The notes beneath the pieces were generated by a model, which worked only from the letters and a program-made list of their open reading frames with translations, was not told the DNA's origin and did no database searches. A DNA stretch of 19,901 nt, taken from assembly GCA_938003875.1 (NCBI GenBank), contig CALKWO010000244.1:1-19901 (forward strand), written 5' to 3'. The position numbers and the translations under genes are program-made. Positions 1 to 6,828 of this stretch are shown one piece after another. Source of the DNA: an uncultured bacterium. GTDB lineage: Bacteria; Planctomycetota; Uabimicrobiia; Uabimicrobiales; JABWCH01. Every line of letters starts with the position of its first letter. Position 1 is the first letter of the stretch.

Positions 1-135
1 GTTTAAATCGCATATTATTTGACTCTGTATGCAACGCAAGTGAGAAGTGCTGTAAATGCAACCAAAAAAATATTTAGCTGATAGTCATAGAATAGGCATT
101 TTGCAACTTTTTTTTTGATATAAAAAGGAGAAAGC

Positions 136-1350
136 ATGGTAGACAAAATTTCTATGAAGACCCCCCTTGTGGAAATGGATGGGGATGAAATGACTCGTAT
201 TCTATGGGCAAAAGTAAAAGAAAAATTGGTTTTGCCTTATATTGATCTCAAAGCAGAATATTATGATTTGGGATTGCAGAAGAGAGAAGAGACGGACGAC
301 AAAATTACCTTTGACTCTGCTTATGCCATTAAAAAATATGGTGTTGGAGTTAAGTGTGCTACGATCACTCCCAATGCGCAAAGAGTACAGGAATATTCTC
401 TGAAAAAAATGTGGCCATCTCCCAATGGAACTATACGTGCTATATTGGATGGGACAGTTTTCCGCAAACCCATTTTGGTGAAAAACGTCAAACCTTCTGT
501 GGTTTCCTGGAAAAAGCCCATTGTGATTGGCCGTCATGCTTACGGGGATGTTTATAAAAATCAGGAATATCAAATTGCGTCCAAGGGTAAGGCTGAATTG
601 GTATTTACGCAAGAAGACGGAAAAGAAGTACGCCATTTAATAGCAGAGTTTAAAGAGCCTGGAGTGATCCAGGGTATCCATAATCTGGACAGCTCTATAG
701 AAAGCTTCGCCAGATCATGCTTTCTCTATGCTCTTAGCGAAAAACTGGATATCTGGTTTTCTACAAAAGATACGATTTCTAAAATTTATGATCATCGCTT
801 CAAAGATATTTTTGCCAGCGTATACAAAAAAGACTTTGAAACTAAATTCCAGGAAGCAGGGATTAGCTACTTTTATACATTGATTGATGATGCCGTTGCC
901 CGTGTCATGAAATCCGAAGGAGGATTTTTATGGGCATGTAAAAACTACGATGGCGATGTTATGTCAGATATGGTAGCCTCAGCTTTTGGAAGCCTGGCGA
1001 TGATGACTTCTGTTCTGGTATCTCCCCAAGGGCATTTTGAATATGAAGCTGCTCATGGAACAGTCCAGCAACACTATTATAAGCACCTTAAAGGCGAGAA
1101 GACTTCCACCAATTCCATGGCTCTCCTTTTTGCATGGACAGGCGCACTGAGAAAACGAGGGGAACTCGATAGTCTTCCCCAATTGATCCAATATGCAGAT
1201 TTTATGGAAAGAGCTTCCATTCTTACCATCGAAAGCGGTAAAATGACAGGCGACCTCGCCCGTCTTGCAGAACCCAAAGCGAGCATGATCTTGAACTCCG
1301 AAGAATTTATTGATGCTATCGCAGAAACATACCAAAAAATTTCTCAGTAA
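136..1350 (+). CDS. icd: isocitrate dehydrogenase, homodimeric eukaryotic-type (NADP-type family)
   Basis: This enzyme oxidatively decarboxylates isocitrate to 2-oxoglutarate in the cytoplasmic TCA cycle. The 404-residue length and near-colinear match to eukaryotic-type (subfamily II) IDH identify it. The isocitrate-binding set is present: SPNGTIR with R101, TVFR with R110, GRHAYGD with R133, and the metal-binding block KNYDGDVMSD. The cofactor loop reads AAHGTVQQHYYKH (A306 onward), where human IDH1 has HGTVTRHYR. Human R314, which contacts the NADP 2'-phosphate, is therefore Q312 here, while the next His (H313) is kept. Cofactor preference is thus uncertain. The start ATG has AAGGAG about 5 bases upstream. 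The gene has no same-strand gene upstream in the window and is followed after 43 bases by a dehydrogenase gene. Confidence 0.95.
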   Translation: MVDKISMKTPLVEMDGDEMTRILWAKVKEKLVLPYIDLKAEYYDLGLQKREETDDKITFDSAYAIKKYGVGVKCATITPNAQRVQEYSLKKMWPSPNGTIRAILDGTVFRKPILVKNVKPSVVSWKKPIVIGRHAYGDVYKNQEYQIASKGKAELVFTQEDGKEVRHLIAEFKEPGVIQGIHNLDSSIESFARSCFLYALSEKLDIWFSTKDTISKIYDHRFKDIFASVYKKDFETKFQEAGISYFYTLIDDAVARVMKSEGGFLWACKNYDGDVMSDMVASAFGSLAMMTSVLVSPQGHFEYEAAHGTVQQHYYKHLKGEKTSTNSMALLFAWTGALRKRGELDSLPQLIQYADFMERASILTIESGKMTGDLARLAEPKASMILNSEEFIDAIAETYQKISQ

Positions 1351-1381
1351 CTGACTTCACTAGGCACACCTTGCTTCTTTT

Positions 1382-1396
1382 AAGGAGTTTGTTATT
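1382..1396 (+). promoter_or_regulatory. strong Shine-Dalgarno placed for an ATT start
   Basis: AAGGAG at 1382-1387 is followed by 6 bases and ATT at 1394-1396, in frame with the dehydrogenase. The only nearby ATG (1407) opens a frame that stops after five codons. This placement is the main argument for the non-canonical start. Confidence 0.55.
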
Positions 1397-2227
1397 ACGA
1401 GATTCCATGGTAAAAATGTATTGATTACAGGAGCTTCTTCTGGAATTGGATTGGAAATCGCTATGGAATTTGGCAAGTTAGGGGCCAATCTGTTTCTTAT
1501 AGCTCGTAATCCTAAAAAGCTGGAAATGGCATCGTGCATACTCCAAGAAAAATACCCTGCTATTTCTATAGCTAGTTTTTCTGCTGATGTTTCTGATCCA
1601 GCACAGATACAATATGTTATCCAACAAATTGGAGAAAGCCCAAATGGTATTCATACTTTGATCAACAATGCAGGAATATTAGGCCTAGGAGGATTTGAAG
1701 AGAATTCTCTGCAAAATTTGAAAGAAGTGATGGAAACTAACTATTTTGGAGCAGTGTATGCCACAAAAGCAGCCTGGCCTTATCTGAAAAAAAGCAAAGA
1801 CGGACATATTGGCTTTGTATCTAGCGTAGCAGGATATACAGGCCTTATTGGGTATTCTGCTTATGCTCCTACTAAATTTGCCCTGACTGGACTTGCAGAA
1901 TGCCTCAGAATGGAAGCAAAAGACTATGGTATAGGTGTTACCGTAGTTTTTCCTCCAGATACAAGCACGCCTATGCTAGAGTATGAACAGTCTCATACCC
2001 TTCCAGAGTGTAAGGCTCTTAGCCAAAATGCCAGGGTGATGTCCCCTCAGGATGTTGCCAGAAAATTTGTTCAGGGCATCTTGAAATATCGCTTTGAAGT
2101 GATATGCAATGCCGAAAGCAAAATTGCCAGGGTCATAAGAATCGTTTGTCCTGGAATATTTTTTAAAATGATAGATAGAATTGTAGAGAAAGATCGTAGA
2201 AAAAGGCTGGCTATATCCAGACAGTAA
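1394..2227 (+). CDS. short-chain dehydrogenase, 3-ketodihydrosphingosine reductase-like
   Basis: This is an NAD(P)-dependent SDR oxidoreductase. Numbering from ATT 1394 it shows TGASSGIG (12-19), NNAG (91-94) and the catalytic S144-Y157-K161 triad in YAPTK. The stretch PPDTSTPMLEYE plus a hydrophobic C-terminal segment (ARVIRIVCPGIFFKMI) resembles KDSR/Tsc10, which reduces 3-ketosphinganine to sphinganine. That substrate is inference. The first in-frame standard start is TTG 1421, but this would cut off the first Rossmann strand (KNVLITG). The frame is open back to 1364 with no ATG, GTG or TTG before 1421. An ATT at 1394 sits 6 bases after a strong AAGGAG (1382-1387), so I chose it, giving 277 codons. 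A general bacterial SDR of other specificity is the main alternative. Confidence 0.85.
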   Translation: MTRFHGKNVLITGASSGIGLEIAMEFGKLGANLFLIARNPKKLEMASCILQEKYPAISIASFSADVSDPAQIQYVIQQIGESPNGIHTLINNAGILGLGGFEENSLQNLKEVMETNYFGAVYATKAAWPYLKKSKDGHIGFVSSVAGYTGLIGYSAYAPTKFALTGLAECLRMEAKDYGIGVTVVFPPDTSTPMLEYEQSHTLPECKALSQNARVMSPQDVARKFVQGILKYRFEVICNAESKIARVIRIVCPGIFFKMIDRIVEKDRRKRLAISRQ

Positions 2228-2264
2228 GACTTCCAAAAAAATTATTTTTTGCGTATTTTTTTTG

Positions 2265-2293
2265 TTGATAAAATTTTTTAGATAAGTTATAAA
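2265..2293 (+). promoter_or_regulatory. candidate sigma-70 promoter for the porin
   Basis: TTGATA (2265-2270) is followed by a 17-base spacer and TATAAA (2288-2293) in a very AT-rich gap, about 80 bases upstream of the porin start. The spacing is ideal. No start-site data are available, so this is a sequence-only call. Confidence 0.5.
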
Positions 2294-2372
2294 TGCAGTA
2301 CTATAGCATGACTATTCCAAAATTTTCCTAGTGAACAACATGATTATTTGGATTTTTAATGAAAGGACTGTT

Positions 2373-3770
2373 ATGAGATGGATGGAAGGAATTTTACTTG
2401 TTTTGGTTTGCTTTTCTTTTGTAGTGAGTGCTCAGGAAGATAGAATCCAAGAGTTACAAGAAAAAATTCTGAAACAGCAACAGCTTTTGCAAGAGCTGGA
2501 GCAAAAAGTAGCAGAAAAAGAGAAAAGAAGCGAAAACTATGTTCAGAGCCTGGTAGACGAATATATGGCTCAACCTGTAGCTCAAGATGATGGTGAAGGT
2601 ATTACAGCCGGTTATGATAAAGGATTTTTCATTCAGGCAGCCGATGGTGATGTACAACTCAAAATCAATGGATACCTCCGATATCATTTCTTTTTATCTG
2701 AAGCAAACACTGTACAGAACAACAACTTCAGAGCAAGTGAAAGCAGAATTGATTTCCATATCTATTTGATGAAAGACTGGCACATCCGCATTCGCCCTGA
2801 GTTTTCTGCAAATGGAGCTTTAAGAGAAGCCTATATTGAATATTTAGGCATGGACTGCGCCAAGTTCAGAATTGGAACCTTCATTATTCCTTTCTCTCTG
2901 GAATATGAAACAGCACCCCAAGATCTTTTGGCAATTTCCTATTCTCCTTATATCATCAATGGAATTATGCCTCAAAGAGATAATGGTATCATGATTTTTG
3001 GCAATGGAGTACCTTTTGTAAACAGCACATATTTGGCCGACCATTTATCCTATGCCATTGGTTTGTACAATGGACAAGGCCTCAATGTTGGCGATGCTGA
3101 TGATGACAAGATGTTTGCTGCTCAGCTTAAATTCTTCCCTATGGGAAATAAAGAGCAGGGAGTTTTTGGTCAGGCATCCGTTTTTGTCAACAACCATGAT
3201 CTTCGAGCTGGTGCTGGACGTGTTCTCTTAGGTGCCTTGCAAAACTATCAGGTTTTCGATCGCCCAGGCGATACTTTGGACAATACAAGCGGAAGAGCCA
3301 TTGGTGTCGCTTCTGGCTTCAAATATTGGAAAGGCAACTTGAGAATCGAGAGTGAATATGTATGGATGCGTGCCAACAGAGACAATGAAGGCATAGCAGA
3401 AAGTGCCACTCCTCTGGAAATCTGGGGAGCATCTTTTGGCTTAAGCTATTTTATTGCAGTCGGCGATCCAAAACAAAATATGGGACTGGAACCTTTGTTC
3501 AAAGTATCTTACACAGATGTGGACGACAAAGGTGGAGACGGAACAGCAGCCAACGTAACCAATCCTCTGGGAACCGTTACTGACGTAAGAGGCCAGGAGA
3601 TTTGGGAACTTGTGTTCGGTGCCAAATTCCATTTCAACAAACACGTCCGTGCTGATTTCAACTGGGTCATGTATGATTTACGAGAAACCAGAGGCATAAC
3701 CAACAACGAACGTGGCGAAGGCGGCGGACTCTTGCATGCTTTCGTTTTCCAGATTATGACAAAATGGTAA
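2373..3770 (+). CDS. outer-membrane porin, phosphate-selective porin O/P family
   Basis: This is a predicted beta-barrel channel of the outer membrane. From ATG 2373 (465 residues) it has a signal peptide (residues 1-20, hydrophobic ILLVLVCFSFVV, cleavage after VSA). A Gln/Glu/Lys-rich coiled coil follows (about 24-65), probably a periplasmic trimer stalk. The rest is an OprO/OprP-type barrel with alternating aromatic strands such as KINGYLRYHFF, REAYIEYLG and KFRIGTFIIPFSLEY. It ends in Trp (QIMTKW), the usual aromatic terminal signal for outer-membrane insertion. An upstream GTG (2331) would add 14 residues and spoil the signal peptide, and AAAGGA lies just before ATG 2373. The family includes phosphate and polyphosphate channels, but the substrate here cannot be read from the sequence. 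The gene seems monocistronic, with a promoter before and a terminator after it. Confidence 0.88.
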   Translation: MRWMEGILLVLVCFSFVVSAQEDRIQELQEKILKQQQLLQELEQKVAEKEKRSENYVQSLVDEYMAQPVAQDDGEGITAGYDKGFFIQAADGDVQLKINGYLRYHFFLSEANTVQNNNFRASESRIDFHIYLMKDWHIRIRPEFSANGALREAYIEYLGMDCAKFRIGTFIIPFSLEYETAPQDLLAISYSPYIINGIMPQRDNGIMIFGNGVPFVNSTYLADHLSYAIGLYNGQGLNVGDADDDKMFAAQLKFFPMGNKEQGVFGQASVFVNNHDLRAGAGRVLLGALQNYQVFDRPGDTLDNTSGRAIGVASGFKYWKGNLRIESEYVWMRANRDNEGIAESATPLEIWGASFGLSYFIAVGDPKQNMGLEPLFKVSYTDVDDKGGDGTAANVTNPLGTVTDVRGQEIWELVFGAKFHFNKHVRADFNWVMYDLRETRGITNNERGEGGGLLHAFVFQIMTKW

Positions 3771-3799
3771 GTCTAGTTCACTGTTAATCCCATTTTTTT

Positions 3800-3850
3800 G
3801 CTCGTGATAGATTGCATAGAATTGCACATTTATCACGAGCATCATTTTTT
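3800..3850 (+). terminator. intrinsic terminator after the porin
   Basis: A perfect 10-bp inverted repeat, GCTCGTGATA (3800-3809) and TATCACGAGC (3831-3840), has a 21-base loop and is followed by ATCATTTTTT. A T-run also precedes the left arm. The long loop makes it a moderate rather than textbook terminator. The gatC start lies only 9 bases beyond the T-run. Confidence 0.7.
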
Positions 3851-3858
3851 ATAAAACT

Positions 3859-4146
3859 ATGGTTACATTAGAAGAAATACAGCATATCGCTCGCTTATGC
3901 AAAATATATCTTTCCCCTGAAGAAGAAAAAGAAATGGTCAAAGATCTGGAAACCATCTTGAGCTATTTTCAAAAGCTCAAGGAACTTCCCACAGAGAATG
4001 TAATGCCAGCTCTTTCTTCTATCGAAATCTATAATGTAGAGCGTGAAGATATAGAAAAGCAATCTCTTACGTTGGAGAAGATTGCCAGGAATGCTCCCTC
4101 TTTTCAAGAGGGTTTTTTTGTGGTTCCGAAAATAGTTGGTACATAG
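3859..4146 (+). CDS. gatC: Asp-tRNA(Asn)/Glu-tRNA(Gln) amidotransferase subunit C
   Basis: This is the small subunit of GatCAB, which converts misacylated Glu-tRNA(Gln) or Asp-tRNA(Asn) to the Gln or Asn form. GatC wraps around and stabilises GatA. The 95-residue length is typical. Family landmarks are IQHIARLCKIYLSPEEE near the N-terminus, a central NVEREDIEK stretch, and the C-terminal NAPSFQEGFFVVPKIV. The gene lies 10 bases upstream of the gatA ATG, matching the usual gatC-gatA order. There is no Shine-Dalgarno in front of its ATG, which follows an AT-rich stretch directly after the porin terminator. Confidence 0.92.
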   Translation: MVTLEEIQHIARLCKIYLSPEEEKEMVKDLETILSYFQKLKELPTENVMPALSSIEIYNVEREDIEKQSLTLEKIARNAPSFQEGFFVVPKIVGT

Positions 4147-4156
4147 ACAGAATCTT

Positions 4157-5608
4157 ATGGAAATATATCGTTTTACAGCCAGACAGCTTAGTCTTATGCT
4201 GTCCAGAAAAGAAATTTCTTGCGAAGAACTTGTTCGGCTTTTATTTGCCTACATTGAAAAACGTGATCCTGAGCTTAGAGCTTTTTTGACTCTTTGTCAG
4301 GAAAGTGCACTAGAACAGGCAAAAGCTTCTGATTTAAGGAGAAGCCAGGGACGTAGCACTGGAATTCTGGAAGGTTTACCCATTGCTATAAAAGACAATA
4401 TATGTACGCAGGGTATTCGTACAACCTGTGCCTCTAAAAGCCTGGAAAATTTTATCCCGCCTTATGATGCGCATGTCATAGAAAAGATAAAAGAGCAAGG
4501 TGGAATCGTATTGGGAAAAACCAATATGGATGAATTTGCAATGGGGTCATCTTGTGAGAATTCTGCCATGTTTCCTACCTTGAATCCTCGAAATCCAGAA
4601 TGTATACCTGGTGGTTCTAGTGGAGGGTCTGCATCTGCTATAGCTTCTGGAATGTCGCCTCTTGCTTTAGGTTCGGATACAGGCGGTTCGGTTCGCCAGC
4701 CAGCCTCTTTGTGTGGGATTGTTGGGTTAAAGCCAACCTATGGCAGAATAAGCAGATATGGACTGATTGCATTTGCCAGCAGCCTCGACCAGATAGGCCC
4801 TATGGCAAGGACGGTGGAGGATGTCGCATTTTTACTGCAAGCGATTGCAGGTAAAGATAATAGGGATTCTACATCTTTGAACGAACCTGTTCCTGATTAT
4901 TTGAAACGACTCCAGGAATTTCCTGCAGGGATTAGAATTGGCATTCCTAAAGAATATTTTTTCGACAAAATGGACAGAGAAATATCTTCTGCCTGCCAAA
5001 AAGCCATTCTTTCGCTCGAAAAAAAAGGAGCCAAAATACAGGAAGTTTCTCTACCATCTACAGAATATGCCATCCCAACATATTATTTAATCGCTACTGC
5101 AGAAGCAAGTGCCAATCTTGCACGCTATGATGGAATCCATTATGGTCATCGCACCTCAGAAAAGAATATAAAGGAAGGATGTGGAAAATCTCTTGATATT
5201 CTTTATAAAAAAAGCAAAGGTGAATCCTTTGGCCATGAAGTAAAGCGTAGAATCATGCTAGGTACTTATGTGCTGTCGAGTGGTTACTATGAAGCATGGT
5301 ATTTAAAGGCCATGAAGGCAAGAGCTTTACTCAGGCAAGAGATCCAAAATACACTAAGCTGTGTTGATGCCTTAATAACTCCAACTTCTCCTATCCCTGC
5401 TTTTAAGCGAGGAGAAAAAATTTCTGACCCATTGGCCATGTATCTTTGTGATATTTTTACCGTTACGTTCAGCTTGAGTGGAAATCCAGCAATTTCTGTT
5501 CCTTGTGGAACAAATTCCCAAGGAATGCCAATAGGCTTACAGATTGTGGGAAAATTTTTAGACGAAGAAACCATTTTGCGTCTGGGCTATGCCTGTGAGC
5601 CAAATTAG
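4157..5608 (+). CDS. gatA: Asp-tRNA(Asn)/Glu-tRNA(Gln) amidotransferase subunit A
   Basis: This is the amidase subunit of GatCAB, which releases ammonia from glutamine for transfer to the misacylated tRNA. From ATG 4157 (483 residues, normal length) the amidase-signature triad is complete: K79 (GLPIAIKDN), S154 (PGGSSGGSAS) and S178 (SDTGGSVRQP). These positions match the numbering known for S. aureus GatA. A TTG at 4136 would extend it by 7 residues and overlap gatC, but the ATG gives the normal family N-terminus. gatB is not in the window and must be elsewhere. The presence of gatCA implies indirect synthesis of Gln-tRNA and/or Asn-tRNA. Confidence 0.96.
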   Translation: MEIYRFTARQLSLMLSRKEISCEELVRLLFAYIEKRDPELRAFLTLCQESALEQAKASDLRRSQGRSTGILEGLPIAIKDNICTQGIRTTCASKSLENFIPPYDAHVIEKIKEQGGIVLGKTNMDEFAMGSSCENSAMFPTLNPRNPECIPGGSSGGSASAIASGMSPLALGSDTGGSVRQPASLCGIVGLKPTYGRISRYGLIAFASSLDQIGPMARTVEDVAFLLQAIAGKDNRDSTSLNEPVPDYLKRLQEFPAGIRIGIPKEYFFDKMDREISSACQKAILSLEKKGAKIQEVSLPSTEYAIPTYYLIATAEASANLARYDGIHYGHRTSEKNIKEGCGKSLDILYKKSKGESFGHEVKRRIMLGTYVLSSGYYEAWYLKAMKARALLRQEIQNTLSCVDALITPTSPIPAFKRGEKISDPLAMYLCDIFTVTFSLSGNPAISVPCGTNSQGMPIGLQIVGKFLDEETILRLGYACEPN

Positions 5609-5622
5609 CAAAAGAAAATTTC

Positions 5623-5650
5623 TTGCAATTTGAAAAAAAAAAATTATTAT
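5623..5650 (+). promoter_or_regulatory. candidate sigma-70 promoter for the rubrerythrin-rubredoxin-L31 genes
   Basis: TTGCAA (5623-5628) is followed by a 16-base A-rich spacer and TATTAT (5645-5650), about 30 bases before the chosen ATG. It lies in the only gap upstream of the rubrerythrin gene. AT-richness makes chance matches likely. Confidence 0.35.
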
Positions 5651-5680
5651 ATGCTCTTAACCTATTCAGAGGAGATTTAT

Positions 5681-6148
5681 ATGCAACCTCATCAGCAGGA
5701 AGGGGAAACTCTTCACAGTATGGTACAATTTGCTATAGAAAAAGAGCAAGAAGCCATCCATTTTTATGAAAATCTTGCTCAAAAAGCAAAAGTAAAAAGC
5801 ATCCAGGAGGAGCTTTTAAAAATCAAGGCTATGGAAGAGCAGCATAAAGAAAAGCTGAAAAGATTTGATTTGGAAATATTAGAGAAAAGTACTCCCAAAA
5901 AGATGCTTGATCTAAAAATTGCAGACTATGTGGTAGAAACAAAGGTATCTGTAGAGATGAGCTGGCAAGATATTATCAATGTAGCCATGCATAGAGAGCT
6001 TGCAGCTATGAAGCTCTATCAAGTCTTGAGCCAGAGGCTTTCTGATCCTAAAGTAGTGCAATTTTTTCAACACCTTGCCTCAGAAGAATCTGCTCATAAA
6101 TTGTTTTTTGAAAAACTTTGGGATGAAGAGGTCTTAAAAGAAAATTAA
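5681..6148 (+). CDS. rubrerythrin-like diiron (ferritin-like) protein without rubredoxin domain
   Basis: This is a four-helix-bundle diiron protein, probably a peroxide-reducing rubrerythrin-type protein of the cytoplasm. From ATG 5681 (155 residues) all six expected iron ligands are visible: E22 (EQEAIHFY), E52-x-x-H55 (EEQH), E106 (RELAAMKLY) and E136-x-x-H139 (EESAH). No C-terminal CxxC rubredoxin domain is present. The start is set by AGAGGAG (5668-5674), 6 bases upstream. Earlier in-frame starts (TTG 5630, ATG 5651) add a poor Lys/Tyr-rich leader. A separate rubredoxin gene follows after 26 bases and is its likely electron donor. Bacterioferritin-like or ferroxidase function is the alternative. 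Confidence 0.85.
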   Translation: MQPHQQEGETLHSMVQFAIEKEQEAIHFYENLAQKAKVKSIQEELLKIKAMEEQHKEKLKRFDLEILEKSTPKKMLDLKIADYVVETKVSVEMSWQDIINVAMHRELAAMKLYQVLSQRLSDPKVVQFFQHLASEESAHKLFFEKLWDEEVLKEN

Positions 6149-6174
6149 AATATTCCCAGGTTTTGGAGAAAAAA

Positions 6175-6339
6175 GTGGAAAAATATAAATGTTCAGTTTG
6201 TGGGTATGTCTATGACCCAGCAGAAGGTGACCCAGATCATAATATAGAAGAAGGAACCTTGTTCGATAAATTGCCTGAAAACTGGATTTGTCCTGTTTGT
6301 GGCGCGGATAAAAGCGAATTTAAGTTAAAAAAGAAATAA
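6175..6339 (+). CDS. rubredoxin
   Basis: This is a 54-residue one-iron electron carrier, MEKYKCSVCGYVYDPAEGDP and onward, starting at GTG 6175 with GGAG (6165-6168) 6 bases upstream. The Fe(Cys)4 site is complete: C6 and C9 in CSVCG, C39 and C42 in CPVCG. The typical Tyr/Asp segment (YVYDPAEGD) and the LPENWICP stretch before the second Cys pair are both there. It sits directly behind the rubrerythrin-like gene and before L31. The obvious role is to reduce the diiron centre of the upstream protein, as rubredoxin does for rubrerythrin in anaerobes and microaerophiles; this pairing is inferred from context. Confidence 0.95.
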   Translation: MEKYKCSVCGYVYDPAEGDPDHNIEEGTLFDKLPENWICPVCGADKSEFKLKKK

Positions 6340-6357
6340 TTTTGATTAGGAAAGTTC

Positions 6358-6573
6358 ATGAAAAATATTCATCCTAAATATGAAACAGCTAACGTAGTAT
6401 GCGGTTGTGGCGAAACTTTCAAGACACGCTCTACTCAATCCTCTATCCAGGTAGAAATTTGTTCTAAATGCCATCCTTATTATACTGGCAAACAGAAGAT
6501 TTTGGATACAGCAGGAAGACTAGAAAAATTCCAAAAAAAATTCAACTGGACTTCTACAAAAAAACAAAATTAG
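6358..6573 (+). CDS. rpmE: 50S ribosomal protein L31 (zinc-binding form)
   Basis: This is a large-subunit ribosomal protein contacting the 5S rRNA/central protuberance and intersubunit bridge. The 71-residue length is standard. MKNIHPKYE is the family N-terminus, and the zinc ligands are present as C15 and C17 (VVCGCGETF) and C35 and C38 (EICSKCHPYYTGKQK). This makes it the C+ type, so it can also act as a zinc store. TAGGAAAG lies about 6 bases before the ATG. It is followed, after a repeat-bearing gap of 255 bases, by prfA, an arrangement seen in many bacteria. Confidence 0.96.
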   Translation: MKNIHPKYETANVVCGCGETFKTRSTQSSIQVEICSKCHPYYTGKQKILDTAGRLEKFQKKFNWTSTKKQN

Positions 6574-6600
6574 CTACTCCCTATCCTACCTGTTCAAATA

Positions 6601-6685
6601 CCAGGGGCAAAACCCCTGGCTATTATATTTCGCCCCTTTACCAGGGGCAACGCCCCTGGCTATTATATTTTGCCCCTTTAGGGGC
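6601..6685. repeat. tandem GC-rich palindromic repeat (two 40-base units plus half-hairpin), REP-like
   Basis: Two direct units, 6601-6640 and 6641-6680, agree at 37 of 40 bases. Each begins with a hairpin: CCAGGGG/CCCCTGG (6601-6607 with 6613-6619) and CCAGGGGC/GCCCCTGG (6641-6648 with 6652-6659). Two of the three differences fall in the hairpin loop. The second unit runs on into GCCCC/GGGGC (6672-6676 with 6681-6685). The block is far more GC-rich than its surroundings and lies between rpmE and prfA. It could also act as a terminator or mRNA-stabilising structure, but there is no clean T-run. A related hairpin occurs upstream of cheA. Confidence 0.8.
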
Positions 6686-6797
6686 TAAGACTGATAGTTT
6701 AAAGTGCATTGATATAGCACTAAAACTATTTTCCTATGATTTACTCTATCTCAAACAATCCAAAAAAATAAACACAAATTTTATAATGAGGCAATTG

Positions 6798-6816
6798 TTT
6801 CCTGAATTTCAGGAAA
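6798..6816 (+). promoter_or_regulatory. hairpin overlapping the prfA ribosome-binding region
   Basis: TTTCCTGA (6798-6805) and TCAGGAAA (6809-6816) form a perfect 8-bp stem with a 3-base loop. Its right arm contains the only Shine-Dalgarno-like sequence (AGGAAA) before the prfA ATG at 6829. If formed, it would occlude the site. The SD spacing is long, so the functional meaning is uncertain. Confidence 0.35.
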
Positions 6817-6828
6817 ATTGTATTTACT

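Noticed and set aside
1..135. Promoter search upstream of icd
   Set aside because: TTGACT at 19-24 has no -10 element at acceptable spacing, so I do not call a promoter; the stretch shows only AT-rich sequence and the ribosome-binding site.
6601..6685. Possible mini CRISPR array from two similar 40-base units
   Set aside because: The units are directly adjacent with no spacer, each contains its own hairpin, only two copies exist and no cas gene is near. A palindromic interspersed repeat fits better.
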